This document shows positions 36,437 to 44,704 of a stretch of DNA of 64,000 bases, in pieces. The stretch is from Thalassotalea_B sp049613795 (GTDB taxonomy: Bacteria > Pseudomonadota > Gammaproteobacteria > Enterobacterales > Alteromonadaceae). The position numbers were made by a program, and so were the translations under genes. Every line of letters starts with the position of its first letter. The first letter of the stretch is position 1. Under the pieces are notes generated by a model. The model saw nothing but the letters and a program-made list of their open reading frames with translations. It had not been told where the DNA came from and searched no databases. Where the stretch lies: NCBI GenBank assembly GCA_049613795.1, contig JBMZCX010000001.1, positions 1-64,000 on the forward strand, given 5' to 3'.

Positions 36437-38941
36437 TTAAGTTGTTGGCGTAAGTTGCCAAATATTTGCAACGTAATCTTCAATAGAGCGATCTGAATTA
36501 AACTTACCCATAAGAGCGGTATTTAAAATAGCCATACGCGCCCAACGAGCTTTGTCTTGATAGGCTAAATTAAGTGCCTGTTGAGCATCAGAATATGACT
36601 GAAAATCTGCAAGCACTTTGTAAGGGTCACCACCATTTAATAAACTGTCTTTGATTGATGACAATGCACCGGTATCGCCAGGCGTAAAGTAGTCTGAATC
36701 TAACCAGTCTAAACAGGCTTTAATTTCTTCGTTGTTGTGATAATACTGATGGGGGTTATAGCCTATTTGATCTAGCGCTTTAACTTCATCAACAGTTAAG
36801 CCAAAAATAAAGATATTGTCGTTACCAACTTCTTCAGCAATTTCAATATTAGCTCCGTCTAACGTGCCTATGGTGACTGCGCCATTAAGGGCAAGCTTCA
36901 TATTACCAGTGCCTGACGCTTCTTTACCTGCAGTAGATATTTGCTCAGAAACATCAGCGGCAGGAATAATTTTTTCCGCTAAGCTAACACGATAATTAGG
37001 TAGGAAAACCACCTTTAATTTATCTTGAATACGAGTGTCGTTATTCACTTTTTCTGCTACTTTATTAATGGCTAAAATAATATCTTTCGCCAATTTATAT
37101 CCTGGTGCAGCTTTAGCGCCAAAAATAAATACTTGTGGATGCATTTCCATATCAGGATCAGCCAATAAACGACGATATAACGCAATGATATGTAATAAAT
37201 TTAAATGTTGGCGCTTATATTCGTGCAAGCGTTTTATTTGCACATCAAATATAGCGTCAGGGCTAACGGTTACTCCAGTTAGCGCTTTAATTTCTTTAGT
37301 TAATGCAACTTTATTTTGATGCTTAATTTGCATAAAAGATTGTTGAAAAACGCTGTTATCGGCTTTTTTACTCAGTTGAGATAAGCTATTTAAGTCTTTC
37401 GCCCAATCGTTTTTAACGGATTTGTTTAGTAATGTTGAAAGTAAAGGGTTACAAGATTTTAGCCAGCGACGGGGGGTTATTCCATTGGTTACATTGGTTA
37501 GTTTTTCAGGCCAAAGCTGATTGAATTCAGGGAATAAATCACTTTTAACGAGATCTGAATGTACTTGTGCAACGCCATTAACTTTGTGCGCCGTAACAAC
37601 ACATAAATGGGCCATACGAACTTTACGCTCGTGACCTTCTTCAATCATCGAGAGTGCAGCACGTTTTTGCTGATCGTTAGGCCACATTGTATCGACATCG
37701 TTATTTAAAAATTCTTCATTAATGCGATATAAAATAGTTAAGTGGCGTGGTAATACTTTTTCAAATAAGGCGACAGACCATTTCTCTAAAGCTTCAGGTA
37801 ATAAGGTATGGTTTGTATAAGCAAATACATTACGGGCAAGTTGCCATGCGTTCTGCCAAGTAAATTGATGTTCGTCTAGCAAAAGACGCATTAACTCTAA
37901 AATAGCAATAGTAGGGTGCGTATCGTTTAGCTGAATGGCTACTTTACTGGCAAAGTGTTGGCTTTGCTCAGGTGTTAGTTTCCCATATTGTGTTTGGTAG
38001 CGCTTAATAATGTCTTTAATTGAACAGGCACAGAAAAAATATTGTTGAATAAAGCGTAATTCTTGCCCCGCAGCGTGTTCGTCATTTGGGTACAGAACTT
38101 TTGAAACAACTTCAGCATGCACTTGTTGCTCAAGGGCCATTAAATAATCGCCTTGATTAAACTTATCCCAGTTAAATGCATTATCCGCACGACATTCCCA
38201 CAGTCTTAATGCGTTGACTGTCGCAGAGTTATAACCAACAATTGGAATATCATAAGGCACACCTTTTAATATTTTTCCTGCTTGCCATTGTGTTGTTTGG
38301 CTACCATCAGCTTGAGTTATTTGCTCAATATAGCCATACACAGGAATAAGTTGGGTTGATTCAGGGCGACATATTTCCCAAGGACTACCAAATTCTCGCC
38401 ACATATCAGGCACTTCAACTTGGTGACCGTCGGTGAAACTTTGCTTAAATAAGCCATGGTTATAATGAATGCCGTAACCCATGGCGTTATAATCTAAAGT
38501 AGCTAAAGAGTCTAAAAAGCATGCAGCAAGTCTTCCTAAACCACCGTTGCCTAATGCTAAGTCGGCACCTTGTTCACATAAGTCTGAAAGCTCAAAACCT
38601 AAACTTTTTAATACTTTTTCGGTGGTTTGGTATAAATCAAGATTATGTAAGTTATTGGACAATAATCGGCCCATTAAATACTCAAGAGAAAGATAATTGA
38701 CACTTTTATTTTCTGACTTAGTTTGGCGTAATTTACTTTGATTAAGCTTTTCAATAATGATTTCATTTACTGCTAAAGCCGTAGCTTGCCAATAAGCGTT
38801 TTTGGTGTCATTACTTTGCTTATTTATTTTATTATTCATTGTAATGTCACCTAACGTGTGAGCTAAGTGATGCTCAATACGTGCTTTAAGTTCACTCGTG
38901 TTAGGCGTATTTATTTGAGGGTGTTTTGCTTTAGTAACCAT
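36437..38941 (-). CDS. glgP: Glycogen/maltodextrin phosphorylase (GT35)
   Basis: An 834-residue pyridoxal-phosphate enzyme that removes glucose from alpha-1,4 glucans as glucose-1-phosphate. The PLP-lysine region is EASGTGNMKLALNGAVTIGTLDG. Other conserved blocks are GNGGLGRLAACFLDS, QLNDTHPTIAILELMRLL and DVQIKRLHEYKRQHLN. It cannot be assigned firmly to glycogen (GlgP) or maltodextrin (MalP) specificity from sequence alone. It is the first gene of a five-gene operon under a double regulon operator at 39133-39185. The 489-bp gap upstream separates it from the divergent LacI-family gene. Confidence 0.95.
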   Translation of the reverse strand: MVTKAKHPQINTPNTSELKARIEHHLAHTLGDITMNNKINKQSNDTKNAYWQATALAVNEIIIEKLNQSKLRQTKSENKSVNYLSLEYLMGRLLSNNLHNLDLYQTTEKVLKSLGFELSDLCEQGADLALGNGGLGRLAACFLDSLATLDYNAMGYGIHYNHGLFKQSFTDGHQVEVPDMWREFGSPWEICRPESTQLIPVYGYIEQITQADGSQTTQWQAGKILKGVPYDIPIVGYNSATVNALRLWECRADNAFNWDKFNQGDYLMALEQQVHAEVVSKVLYPNDEHAAGQELRFIQQYFFCACSIKDIIKRYQTQYGKLTPEQSQHFASKVAIQLNDTHPTIAILELMRLLLDEHQFTWQNAWQLARNVFAYTNHTLLPEALEKWSVALFEKVLPRHLTILYRINEEFLNNDVDTMWPNDQQKRAALSMIEEGHERKVRMAHLCVVTAHKVNGVAQVHSDLVKSDLFPEFNQLWPEKLTNVTNGITPRRWLKSCNPLLSTLLNKSVKNDWAKDLNSLSQLSKKADNSVFQQSFMQIKHQNKVALTKEIKALTGVTVSPDAIFDVQIKRLHEYKRQHLNLLHIIALYRRLLADPDMEMHPQVFIFGAKAAPGYKLAKDIILAINKVAEKVNNDTRIQDKLKVVFLPNYRVSLAEKIIPAADVSEQISTAGKEASGTGNMKLALNGAVTIGTLDGANIEIAEEVGNDNIFIFGLTVDEVKALDQIGYNPHQYYHNNEEIKACLDWLDSDYFTPGDTGALSSIKDSLLNGGDPYKVLADFQSYSDAQQALNLAYQDKARWARMAILNTALMGKFNSDRSIEDYVANIWQLTPTT

Positions 38942-39132
38942 AATAATTTTTTGTACTCGTTACATGCATTTCATCTGAAAATGCAGAATGAAAATTGCCT
39001 TTTAAAAAGGTATAAATCGTAACCTCGTCATTAGCTAAGTTAATCACTATTTAATGAGGTGCTGTTATCGGCAAGCCTATTAATAAAACATATTCATTAA
39101 TTATGCTGATGCTGATAAATAGCGCAATAAAT

Positions 39133-39190
39133 TACATACGTATGCATGAATGCAAAAGCCGTATTTGGCTATGCATACGTATGCATGAAT
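39133..39190 (-). promoter_or_regulatory. Double operator and promoter of the glgP-glgB-glgX-malQ-amylase operon
   Basis: Two palindromes occupy 39133-39146 and 39172-39185 (the second is a perfect TGCATACGTATGCA). They belong to a 17-bp direct repeat, CATACGTATGCATGAAT, at 39135-39151 and 39174-39190. On the minus strand the inner site is followed after 5 bp by TTGCGC (39127-39122), 16 bp, and CATAAT (39105-39100), a credible promoter. The region also lies 240 bp upstream of the LacI-family gene. Nothing else was recognised in the 489-bp gap. Confidence 0.85.
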
Positions 39191-39430
39191 ACGCTTTTTT
39201 TTGTCAAGAGGGCGTTTAAAAAGAGAAATAAGGAGGGTGAATAGTCATTTTCCAGATTTCTGCCGCTAAAAATAATAAGGCTAGATATGGGATATTGTTA
39301 CTGTTTGAATTTATTACTAAATTTTTAACTCTTTTTATTGTCTGATCGTTATTCAAATTGCTATACATCATTAAATTGCTCAGGTAGTATGAAATGACTA
39401 CTTTTGCTTACTATATGAACGTAATCCGCA

Positions 39431-40468
39431 GTGAAAGCTAAAAATACCTCATTTGATATTGCCTATCGAGCTGGCGTCTCACAGTCTACTGTTTCTCGCG
39501 CGTTAAGAAATAGTCCTTTAGTGAATGAAGAAACCCGAAAGCGAGTGCAAGAAATAGCGCAAGAACTTAACTATAAAGTTGATAAACACGCGAGTAGTTT
39601 ACGCACGCAACAAAGCCAGACCATTGCCTTGCTTTTGTTTGAAGATCCAACGAACGATGACTCGTTAATTAACCCTTTCTTTTTATCTATGTTAGGTAGT
39701 ATTACTCGAGCGTGTTCAAATAGAGGTTATGATTTACTGGTGTCTTTTCAACAAATGGACAACGATTGGCATGCTGACTTCGAAGACACCCGTAAAGCGG
39801 ATGGCATTATTTTATTAGGCTATGGTAATTACTTGTCTTATAGAGATAAATTAATTCAACTCACGGAACAAGAAACGCATTTTGTGCGTTGGGGGGCTGA
39901 AGTAAAAGAGCTACCAGTGGTCTCTGTTGGTTGTGATAATTTTCATGGAGGGCAACAGATCACAGAGCATTTATTAGAAAATCAACGAGATAAATTTGCT
40001 TTTTTAGGTGATGTTTCTAATGGTGCCCCTGAATTTAAAGATCGTTATTTAGGTCATTGTCAGGCACTAGAAAATGCAAATGTTGTGGTTGATTCTGCAC
40101 TGCAATTTGACGCTATTTCTACCGAAGAGTCTGGCTATGATGCAATGACCGCATTATTACAATCAGGTAAAAGCGTTAATGCCGTTTTTGCCGCCAGTGA
40201 CTTAATTGCTGTTGGTGCCTTGCGTGCGATGAAAGAATACCATATTAAAGTCCCCCAAGATGTTGCTATTGTAGGTTTTGATGATATTACCGTGGCGAGT
40301 TTTACTTCACCCGCCTTAACTACGGCACGTCAAGATACAGTGTTAGCAGGGGAGGTACTGGTTGATAAATTGTTAGAATTAATCTCGGGTGAGAAAGCAG
40401 AAACACGGTTAATGCCAACCACTTTGGTGATTAGAGAATCTTGTGGTAGTAAATTAACCACGCCCTAA
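39431..40468 (+). CDS. LacI-family transcriptional regulator, likely regulator of the alpha-glucan genes
   Basis: A 345-residue LacI/GalR protein. The N-terminal helix-turn-helix reads TSFDIAYRAGVSQSTVSRALRN, with hinge-helix region KVDKHASSLRTQQS. A periplasmic-binding-type effector domain follows (AVFAASDLIAVGALRAMKE, VAIVGFDDITVASFTSPALTT). Translation starts at GTG 39431, with no clear ribosome-binding site. It is the only LacI-type protein in the window, and a 14-bp palindrome with a central CG, as LacI-family proteins recognise, recurs before the glucan genes. The assignment of regulator to sites is therefore strong but still inferred. Confidence 0.92.
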   Translation: MKAKNTSFDIAYRAGVSQSTVSRALRNSPLVNEETRKRVQEIAQELNYKVDKHASSLRTQQSQTIALLLFEDPTNDDSLINPFFLSMLGSITRACSNRGYDLLVSFQQMDNDWHADFEDTRKADGIILLGYGNYLSYRDKLIQLTEQETHFVRWGAEVKELPVVSVGCDNFHGGQQITEHLLENQRDKFAFLGDVSNGAPEFKDRYLGHCQALENANVVVDSALQFDAISTEESGYDAMTALLQSGKSVNAVFAASDLIAVGALRAMKEYHIKVPQDVAIVGFDDITVASFTSPALTTARQDTVLAGEVLVDKLLELISGEKAETRLMPTTLVIRESCGSKLTTP

Positions 40469-40477
40469 CAACGCTTA

Positions 40478-40576
40478 GTGTTTTTCAGCGTAGCTTTTAG
40501 GTGCTAACCATTCAATTTATAATGTGAGATTAATGACTAAGCCATTAATCTCATAAGTAAACACCACTGAAAAATC
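40478..40576. repeat. Nested inverted repeat downstream of the LacI-family gene
   Basis: An inner stem TGAGATTAATG (40525-40535) with CATTAATCTCA (40543-40553) is enclosed by TTTTTCAG (40481-40488) and CTGAAAAA (40567-40574). There is no run of T next to the inner stem, so a simple intrinsic terminator is not clear. It could be a terminator-like structure or a small palindromic repeat. Confidence 0.5.
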
Positions 40577-40714
40577 AAAAAATGTTGTTGCCAAAGGAAG
40601 TAACCATTCCGCTCATACGTTCCCGAAGAGTGAGTTTTAAAGGCTTATATGCTGCGTTATTGATGTCGATAAGGCTATTACAGGGGGGATTTTGAAGCGA
40701 GTAAATATGATTAT

Positions 40715-41518
40715 TTACTGCTTAAAGTTAAGCTGATACTTTTCTAATAATTTTTGATAATAAGGTGACGCTTTTAATTGTTGAGTGAGCTGTTCAAGCT
40801 TTAGCTTTATTTCTTGAGAATCTTTTCGTGCTTTTGTCAGCCCGATATAAACAGGGGTAATTTCTACATACGGGGTTATTGCTTTTATTTTATCACTGAC
40901 CTTTAGTTCATAAGCTATTTTTTTCAAAATAAAGGGATTAGAAATCACCATATCAACGCGCTTGTTGAGTAACAATTTTAATAGTACTTCTTCTGTTAAT
41001 GCGGGTAATTTTGTTAAATAACTCGCCTGATCAAATGTTTCTCCATAGGAGTATGAGCGTTTAGTACCAATAGAATAAGATGATAATTGTTGTAATTGAC
41101 CGTTAAATTCAACGTTATTATCTACCAGAGTAAATAATTGATTTACTTCGTATCCATAAAAAGGCTCGATGTAATTGTATATTTTTTCTCGTTCGGCGTT
41201 TTTAAAGAAAGTGAGTATTAGATCAACATTACCTTGTTCTACAAGATGAAGACCCCGTGCCCAAGGGAGAATAATAAATTCAAAATCGTATTTTGAATTG
41301 GCTTCAAAATAATCAAGCAGATCAACGGTGAAACCTTTTATTTTGCCATTTTCTTCGTAGTAATATGGAAAATAACCGATTTCTTCGATGGCTGCGGTTA
41401 ACACAATTTTCTTTTTCGGTAACGGATAATCACCTGAACTTAAATCAGTATAGGCTAAGGTGGTTAATGATATTACGTAAAGTAAAAGTGAATATATTAT
41501 TTTTGTAAAATTATTCAT
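40715..41518 (-). CDS. Orphan family-3 periplasmic solute-binding protein
   Basis: A 267-residue exported protein: signal peptide IIYSLLLYVISLTTLAYT, then a family-3 solute-binding domain (IGYFPYYYEENGKIKGFTVDLLDYFE, LPWARGLHLVEQGNVDLILTFFKN). It is more distant from the two other family-3 proteins of the island than they are from each other. No permease genes are near. It lies 63 nt downstream of the MFS transporter on the same strand, and a hairpin (41519-41559) reaches to the base before its ATG. The ligand is unknown. Confidence 0.85.
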   Translation of the reverse strand: MNNFTKIIYSLLLYVISLTTLAYTDLSSGDYPLPKKKIVLTAAIEEIGYFPYYYEENGKIKGFTVDLLDYFEANSKYDFEFIILPWARGLHLVEQGNVDLILTFFKNAEREKIYNYIEPFYGYEVNQLFTLVDNNVEFNGQLQQLSSYSIGTKRSYSYGETFDQASYLTKLPALTEEVLLKLLLNKRVDMVISNPFILKKIAYELKVSDKIKAITPYVEITPVYIGLTKARKDSQEIKLKLEQLTQQLKASPYYQKLLEKYQLNFKQ

Positions 41519-41559
41519 AAAAGCAGTATAGCCGTTTTTACTTGAACTTTACTGCTTTT
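41519..41559 (-). terminator. Hairpin between MFS transporter and solute-binding-protein gene
   Basis: AAAAGCAGTA (41519-41528) pairs with TACTGCTTTT (41550-41559). On the minus strand the stem ends in TTTT immediately followed by the ATG of the downstream gene. It can act as a transporter terminator, or as a structure hiding the start site of the next gene, for which no Shine-Dalgarno sequence is seen. Confidence 0.6.
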
Positions 41560-41581
41560 TTATCAATATATAATTAAGTGG

Positions 41582-43099
41582 TTACTCGGGGTCGTTAACT
41601 CGCAAGGTTAAAATACCGGCAACCAACATACTTGCACCGCCAATAACAAGTGCGTAAATAGGTTGATTATCAAATACTTTGGTAATTAAAAAACCTAAAA
41701 TACTTGCCGCTAAAATTTGTGGTAACACAATGAAAAAATTAAAGATCCCCATGTATAATCCCATTTTATGCGCAGGCAATGAATTCGCTAAAATAGCATA
41801 AGGTACAGACAATATTGATGCCCATGCAAACCCAACTCCGATCATAGAAATAATAAGTAAACTAGGATCTTGAATAAAGACAAACGAGATAAAGCCAGCA
41901 CCACCTAAAAATAGGTTGATCATATGAGCAATACGCAAATTAAATTGTTTAACGATTAATGGAATACAAATTGCCGCAACAATGGAAGTTAAGTTGTAAG
42001 TGGAGAACAATACACCAACCCAGTCGGCTCCTTCATTATAAGCTGATGAAGTAACGTCTGACGTTGCATAATGGTGTGCTGTAATTGCTGCTGTGGTGTA
42101 TGTCCACATTGCAAAAAATGGAAACCACGAAAAAAACTGTACCAGTGCGAGTTGTTTCATCGTTTGTGGCATTGCAAATAAGTCGGTCATTACTTGGGCA
42201 AAGCCATGCTGAGCTTTACCTTTATTTACCATGAACCCTGCAATTGCTTGGCAAAGACCAAAGAAGATAAAACCTGCTGATAAAATAAATAAATTTTTAT
42301 CAAGCTGTTCAATATTCAGGGCAATAATTGTTGTTAAAATTGCGCCAAAAACACTCCAAAACACGCCTCCTTTGAAGAATGCATATGCAGTACGAGGAGT
42401 GACTTCAGCCGTAATAGCTTGCGATTTTTCATGTTGTTCAAAAGCACTAAGTTGTTCGGGCGAATACTCTTTAGTTGAGTAAATAGTCCATAAAACAGCA
42501 AGTAAAAATATTAATCCGCCCGCGTAGAATGCAAACTTTACCGAATTAGGTAATTCGCCTTCAGCGGCGACATTGCTAATATTAAACCAATTGGTCATTA
42601 TCCAAGGAAGAGAGGAGGCGACAACGGCACCAATACCAATAAAAAAGCTTTGCATGGCATAGCCTGTTGCACGCTGTTTTTTAGGTAACATATCACCAAC
42701 AAAGGCTCTAAAGGGTTCCATAGAAACATTAATTGAAGCGTCCATAATCCATAACATACCAGCAGCCATCCATAGGGTAGGGGAGTTAGGCATGATAAAT
42801 AATGATAAACTAGCTGCTATTGCACCAATTAAAAAATAAGGACGACGGCGACCTAATTTATTCCAAGTATTGTCACTTAAATAGCCAATGATAGGTTGAA
42901 TTATTAAGCCCGTAATCGGAGCTGCGACCCACAAAATAGCCATATTGCCATAGTCAGCACCTAGTGTTTGAAATATACGGCTAACATTCGCGTTTTGTAG
43001 CGCAAAACCAAATTGAATACCTAAAAAGCCAAAACACATATTCCAAATTTGCCAAAAATTCAGTTCAGGTTTTGTTGTTATTTTTGTGATGTTAGTCAT
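41582..43099 (-). CDS. MFS sugar transporter of the GPH/SLC45 (maltose) type
   Basis: A 505-residue inner-membrane carrier with about 12 transmembrane segments. The signature loop GYLSDNTWNKLGRRRPYFLIGA and the second block SMEPFRAFVGDMLPKKQRATGYAMQ fit the SLC45-like sugar:proton symporters annotated as maltose transporters in marine bacteria. A central insertion around EHEKSQAITAEVTPRTAYAFFKGG is cytoplasmic. Promoter and operator lie at 43232-43280. It probably imports maltose or maltotriose produced in the periplasm. Confidence 0.9.
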   Translation of the reverse strand: MTNITKITTKPELNFWQIWNMCFGFLGIQFGFALQNANVSRIFQTLGADYGNMAILWVAAPITGLIIQPIIGYLSDNTWNKLGRRRPYFLIGAIAASLSLFIMPNSPTLWMAAGMLWIMDASINVSMEPFRAFVGDMLPKKQRATGYAMQSFFIGIGAVVASSLPWIMTNWFNISNVAAEGELPNSVKFAFYAGGLIFLLAVLWTIYSTKEYSPEQLSAFEQHEKSQAITAEVTPRTAYAFFKGGVFWSVFGAILTTIIALNIEQLDKNLFILSAGFIFFGLCQAIAGFMVNKGKAQHGFAQVMTDLFAMPQTMKQLALVQFFSWFPFFAMWTYTTAAITAHHYATSDVTSSAYNEGADWVGVLFSTYNLTSIVAAICIPLIVKQFNLRIAHMINLFLGGAGFISFVFIQDPSLLIISMIGVGFAWASILSVPYAILANSLPAHKMGLYMGIFNFFIVLPQILAASILGFLITKVFDNQPIYALVIGGASMLVAGILTLRVNDPE

Positions 43100-43155
43100 T
43101 TAGGTTGCTTCTATTGTTATTATTTAAATTATGTTGACGACTTGTCTTCTTAGAA

Positions 43156-43189
43156 AGTAAAAAGCACAGCGTTAGCCGTGCTTTTTACT
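43156..43189 (-). terminator. Strong hairpin between two MFS genes
   Basis: AGTAAAAAGCAC (43156-43167) pairs perfectly with GTGCTTTTTACT (43178-43189), with a T-rich tail on the minus strand. It fits the terminator of the upstream gene ending at 43282. However, the promoter proposed for the next gene lies upstream of it, so that transcript would have to pass the hairpin. Confidence 0.85.
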
Positions 43190-43231
43190 TGTGTGTAAGT
43201 GAGGGATGTCGACCACACTTACCATATAACT

Positions 43232-43280
43232 ATAATAGACATGAAATAGTAAAAACCTCAATTTTATGCATACGTATTCA
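43232..43280 (-). promoter_or_regulatory. Operator and promoter of the MFS transporter at 41582-43099
   Basis: Operator 43267-43280, read on the minus strand TGAATACGTATGCA, directly abuts the stop codon of the previous gene. Five bases later comes -35 TTGAGG (43261-43256), an 18-bp spacer and -10 TATTAT (43237-43232), the best promoter of the set. The start codon is about 130 nt further on. Confidence 0.82.
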
Positions 43281-43281
43281 C

Positions 43282-44556
43282 TTAAGCTGCGGTTGGCTTT
43301 TTTTGTGTTTCAGTCGCACAGCGTTCTTTACGATAATAATACCAAGACACAATAAAAAGTAACAAAATAAAGGGAATACTTGACATTACAACGCCGTGCC
43401 AGCCAGCCTTAAACAACACCCAACCTGCTAATAGCGACGCAGTGGCTTGAAAGCCGAAAATAATAAAGTCATTCATTGCTTGTACTTTGTGGCGCTCATT
43501 GGGTTGATAACTTTGCGGTAATAGTGAGGTGCCTGTTAAATAAAGAAAATTCCAACCAATACCGAGCAATAATAATGCCCACCAATAATGAACTACCTGC
43601 TCACCTGAAAAAGCAATGAATGCCACAGTAGTATAAATAATAGTGCCAAGTAACATTAAGTTTTTTAAGCCTATTTTCTTCACTAAAAAAGCGGTAAATA
43701 ACGACGGAATAAACATAGCAGCAATATGACTTTGAATAACCCATTTAGTGTCATTAATACTATGACCGTGCATATGGTGCATACTAATGGGCGTGGCGGT
43801 CATTAAATAACTCATTAACGCAAAACCAATAGCGGCAGAAGCGATTGAAATTAAAAATACAGGCTGTTTGGCAATAGCTAGTAAAGAGCGAGTTTCAGTT
43901 ACACTTTGTTGGTGACTGACTTTAGGGTCGTTAAACGCTAGCATCACTACCATTGCTACTACTATTAATACAGCTAGAAATAAAAATGAACCTGAATAGC
44001 CAAGTGGAGAAGCAATCCAATCTTTAGCAACTACAGCTACTTCAGGCCCAAGAATAGCGGCAAAAATACCACTTAACATTAAAATAGACAGTATGGTTGG
44101 AATGCTATTTTCGTCGGTAGTACTTTCAATCGCGGCAAAGCGTAGTTGTTGAACAAAAGCGGTGCTTAATCCAAACAATATACTCGCTAAAATAAACCAT
44201 TCAAACGTAGCTATATAAATAGCATAGCTGGCAAGTAAACAGGCAATAAATGTAATTGAAAAACCAAACAGCGCGGCAAATTTACGGCCTTTCTTTTTAG
44301 CCAGTAAAGCCGCGGGAATTGAACCTGTAGCTACGCCTAAAATCATCATGGTAATGGGTAATGTCGCTAAACTTTTATCAGTAACCATTTGGGCCGATAA
44401 AATCCCGCCAATAAAAACAATAACCGGTGAACAAGACATTACTAAAGGTTGTGCTAAAAATAGCACCCAAATATTTCTGGGTAATGAAAATACACGTGAT
44501 AACACCAGTGCAGTTAGCACTAATACCATTAAAGTGACCAGAATATTCGTTAGCAT
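43282..44556 (-). CDS. MFS transporter, unknown substrate
   Basis: A 424-residue integral membrane protein with about 12 hydrophobic segments and the major-facilitator pattern: GSIPAALLAKKKGRKFAALFGF is the loop 2-3 motif, and HGHSINDTKWVIQSHIAAMFIPS lies in the second half. It is of the drug/metabolite efflux-like type rather than the SLC45 sugar type. It has no regulon operator upstream, so it may not belong to the glucan island even though it borders it. The gene is divergent from recR with a gap of about 150 bp. Confidence 0.85.
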   Translation of the reverse strand: MLTNILVTLMVLVLTALVLSRVFSLPRNIWVLFLAQPLVMSCSPVIVFIGGILSAQMVTDKSLATLPITMMILGVATGSIPAALLAKKKGRKFAALFGFSITFIACLLASYAIYIATFEWFILASILFGLSTAFVQQLRFAAIESTTDENSIPTILSILMLSGIFAAILGPEVAVVAKDWIASPLGYSGSFLFLAVLIVVAMVVMLAFNDPKVSHQQSVTETRSLLAIAKQPVFLISIASAAIGFALMSYLMTATPISMHHMHGHSINDTKWVIQSHIAAMFIPSLFTAFLVKKIGLKNLMLLGTIIYTTVAFIAFSGEQVVHYWWALLLLGIGWNFLYLTGTSLLPQSYQPNERHKVQAMNDFIIFGFQATASLLAGWVLFKAGWHGVVMSSIPFILLLFIVSWYYYRKERCATETQKKPTAA

Positions 44557-44704
44557 TTTATTTACGACTCAACTAGGTGTTAAATTAAATTATTTATAAT
44601 ACAAAATGCTAACATAAATAATTGTAAGCGGTGTTAATTAAAGCGCTATTAGCCTTAGCAATACGATGATAAACTACAAAAAATTGTAAAGATTATTGTT
44701 TATT

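Noticed and set aside
43282..44556. Including this MFS transporter in the alpha-glucan regulon
   Set aside because: It is not of the SLC45 sugar type and no operator lies upstream of it; the operator at 43267 is past its stop codon and faces the next gene.
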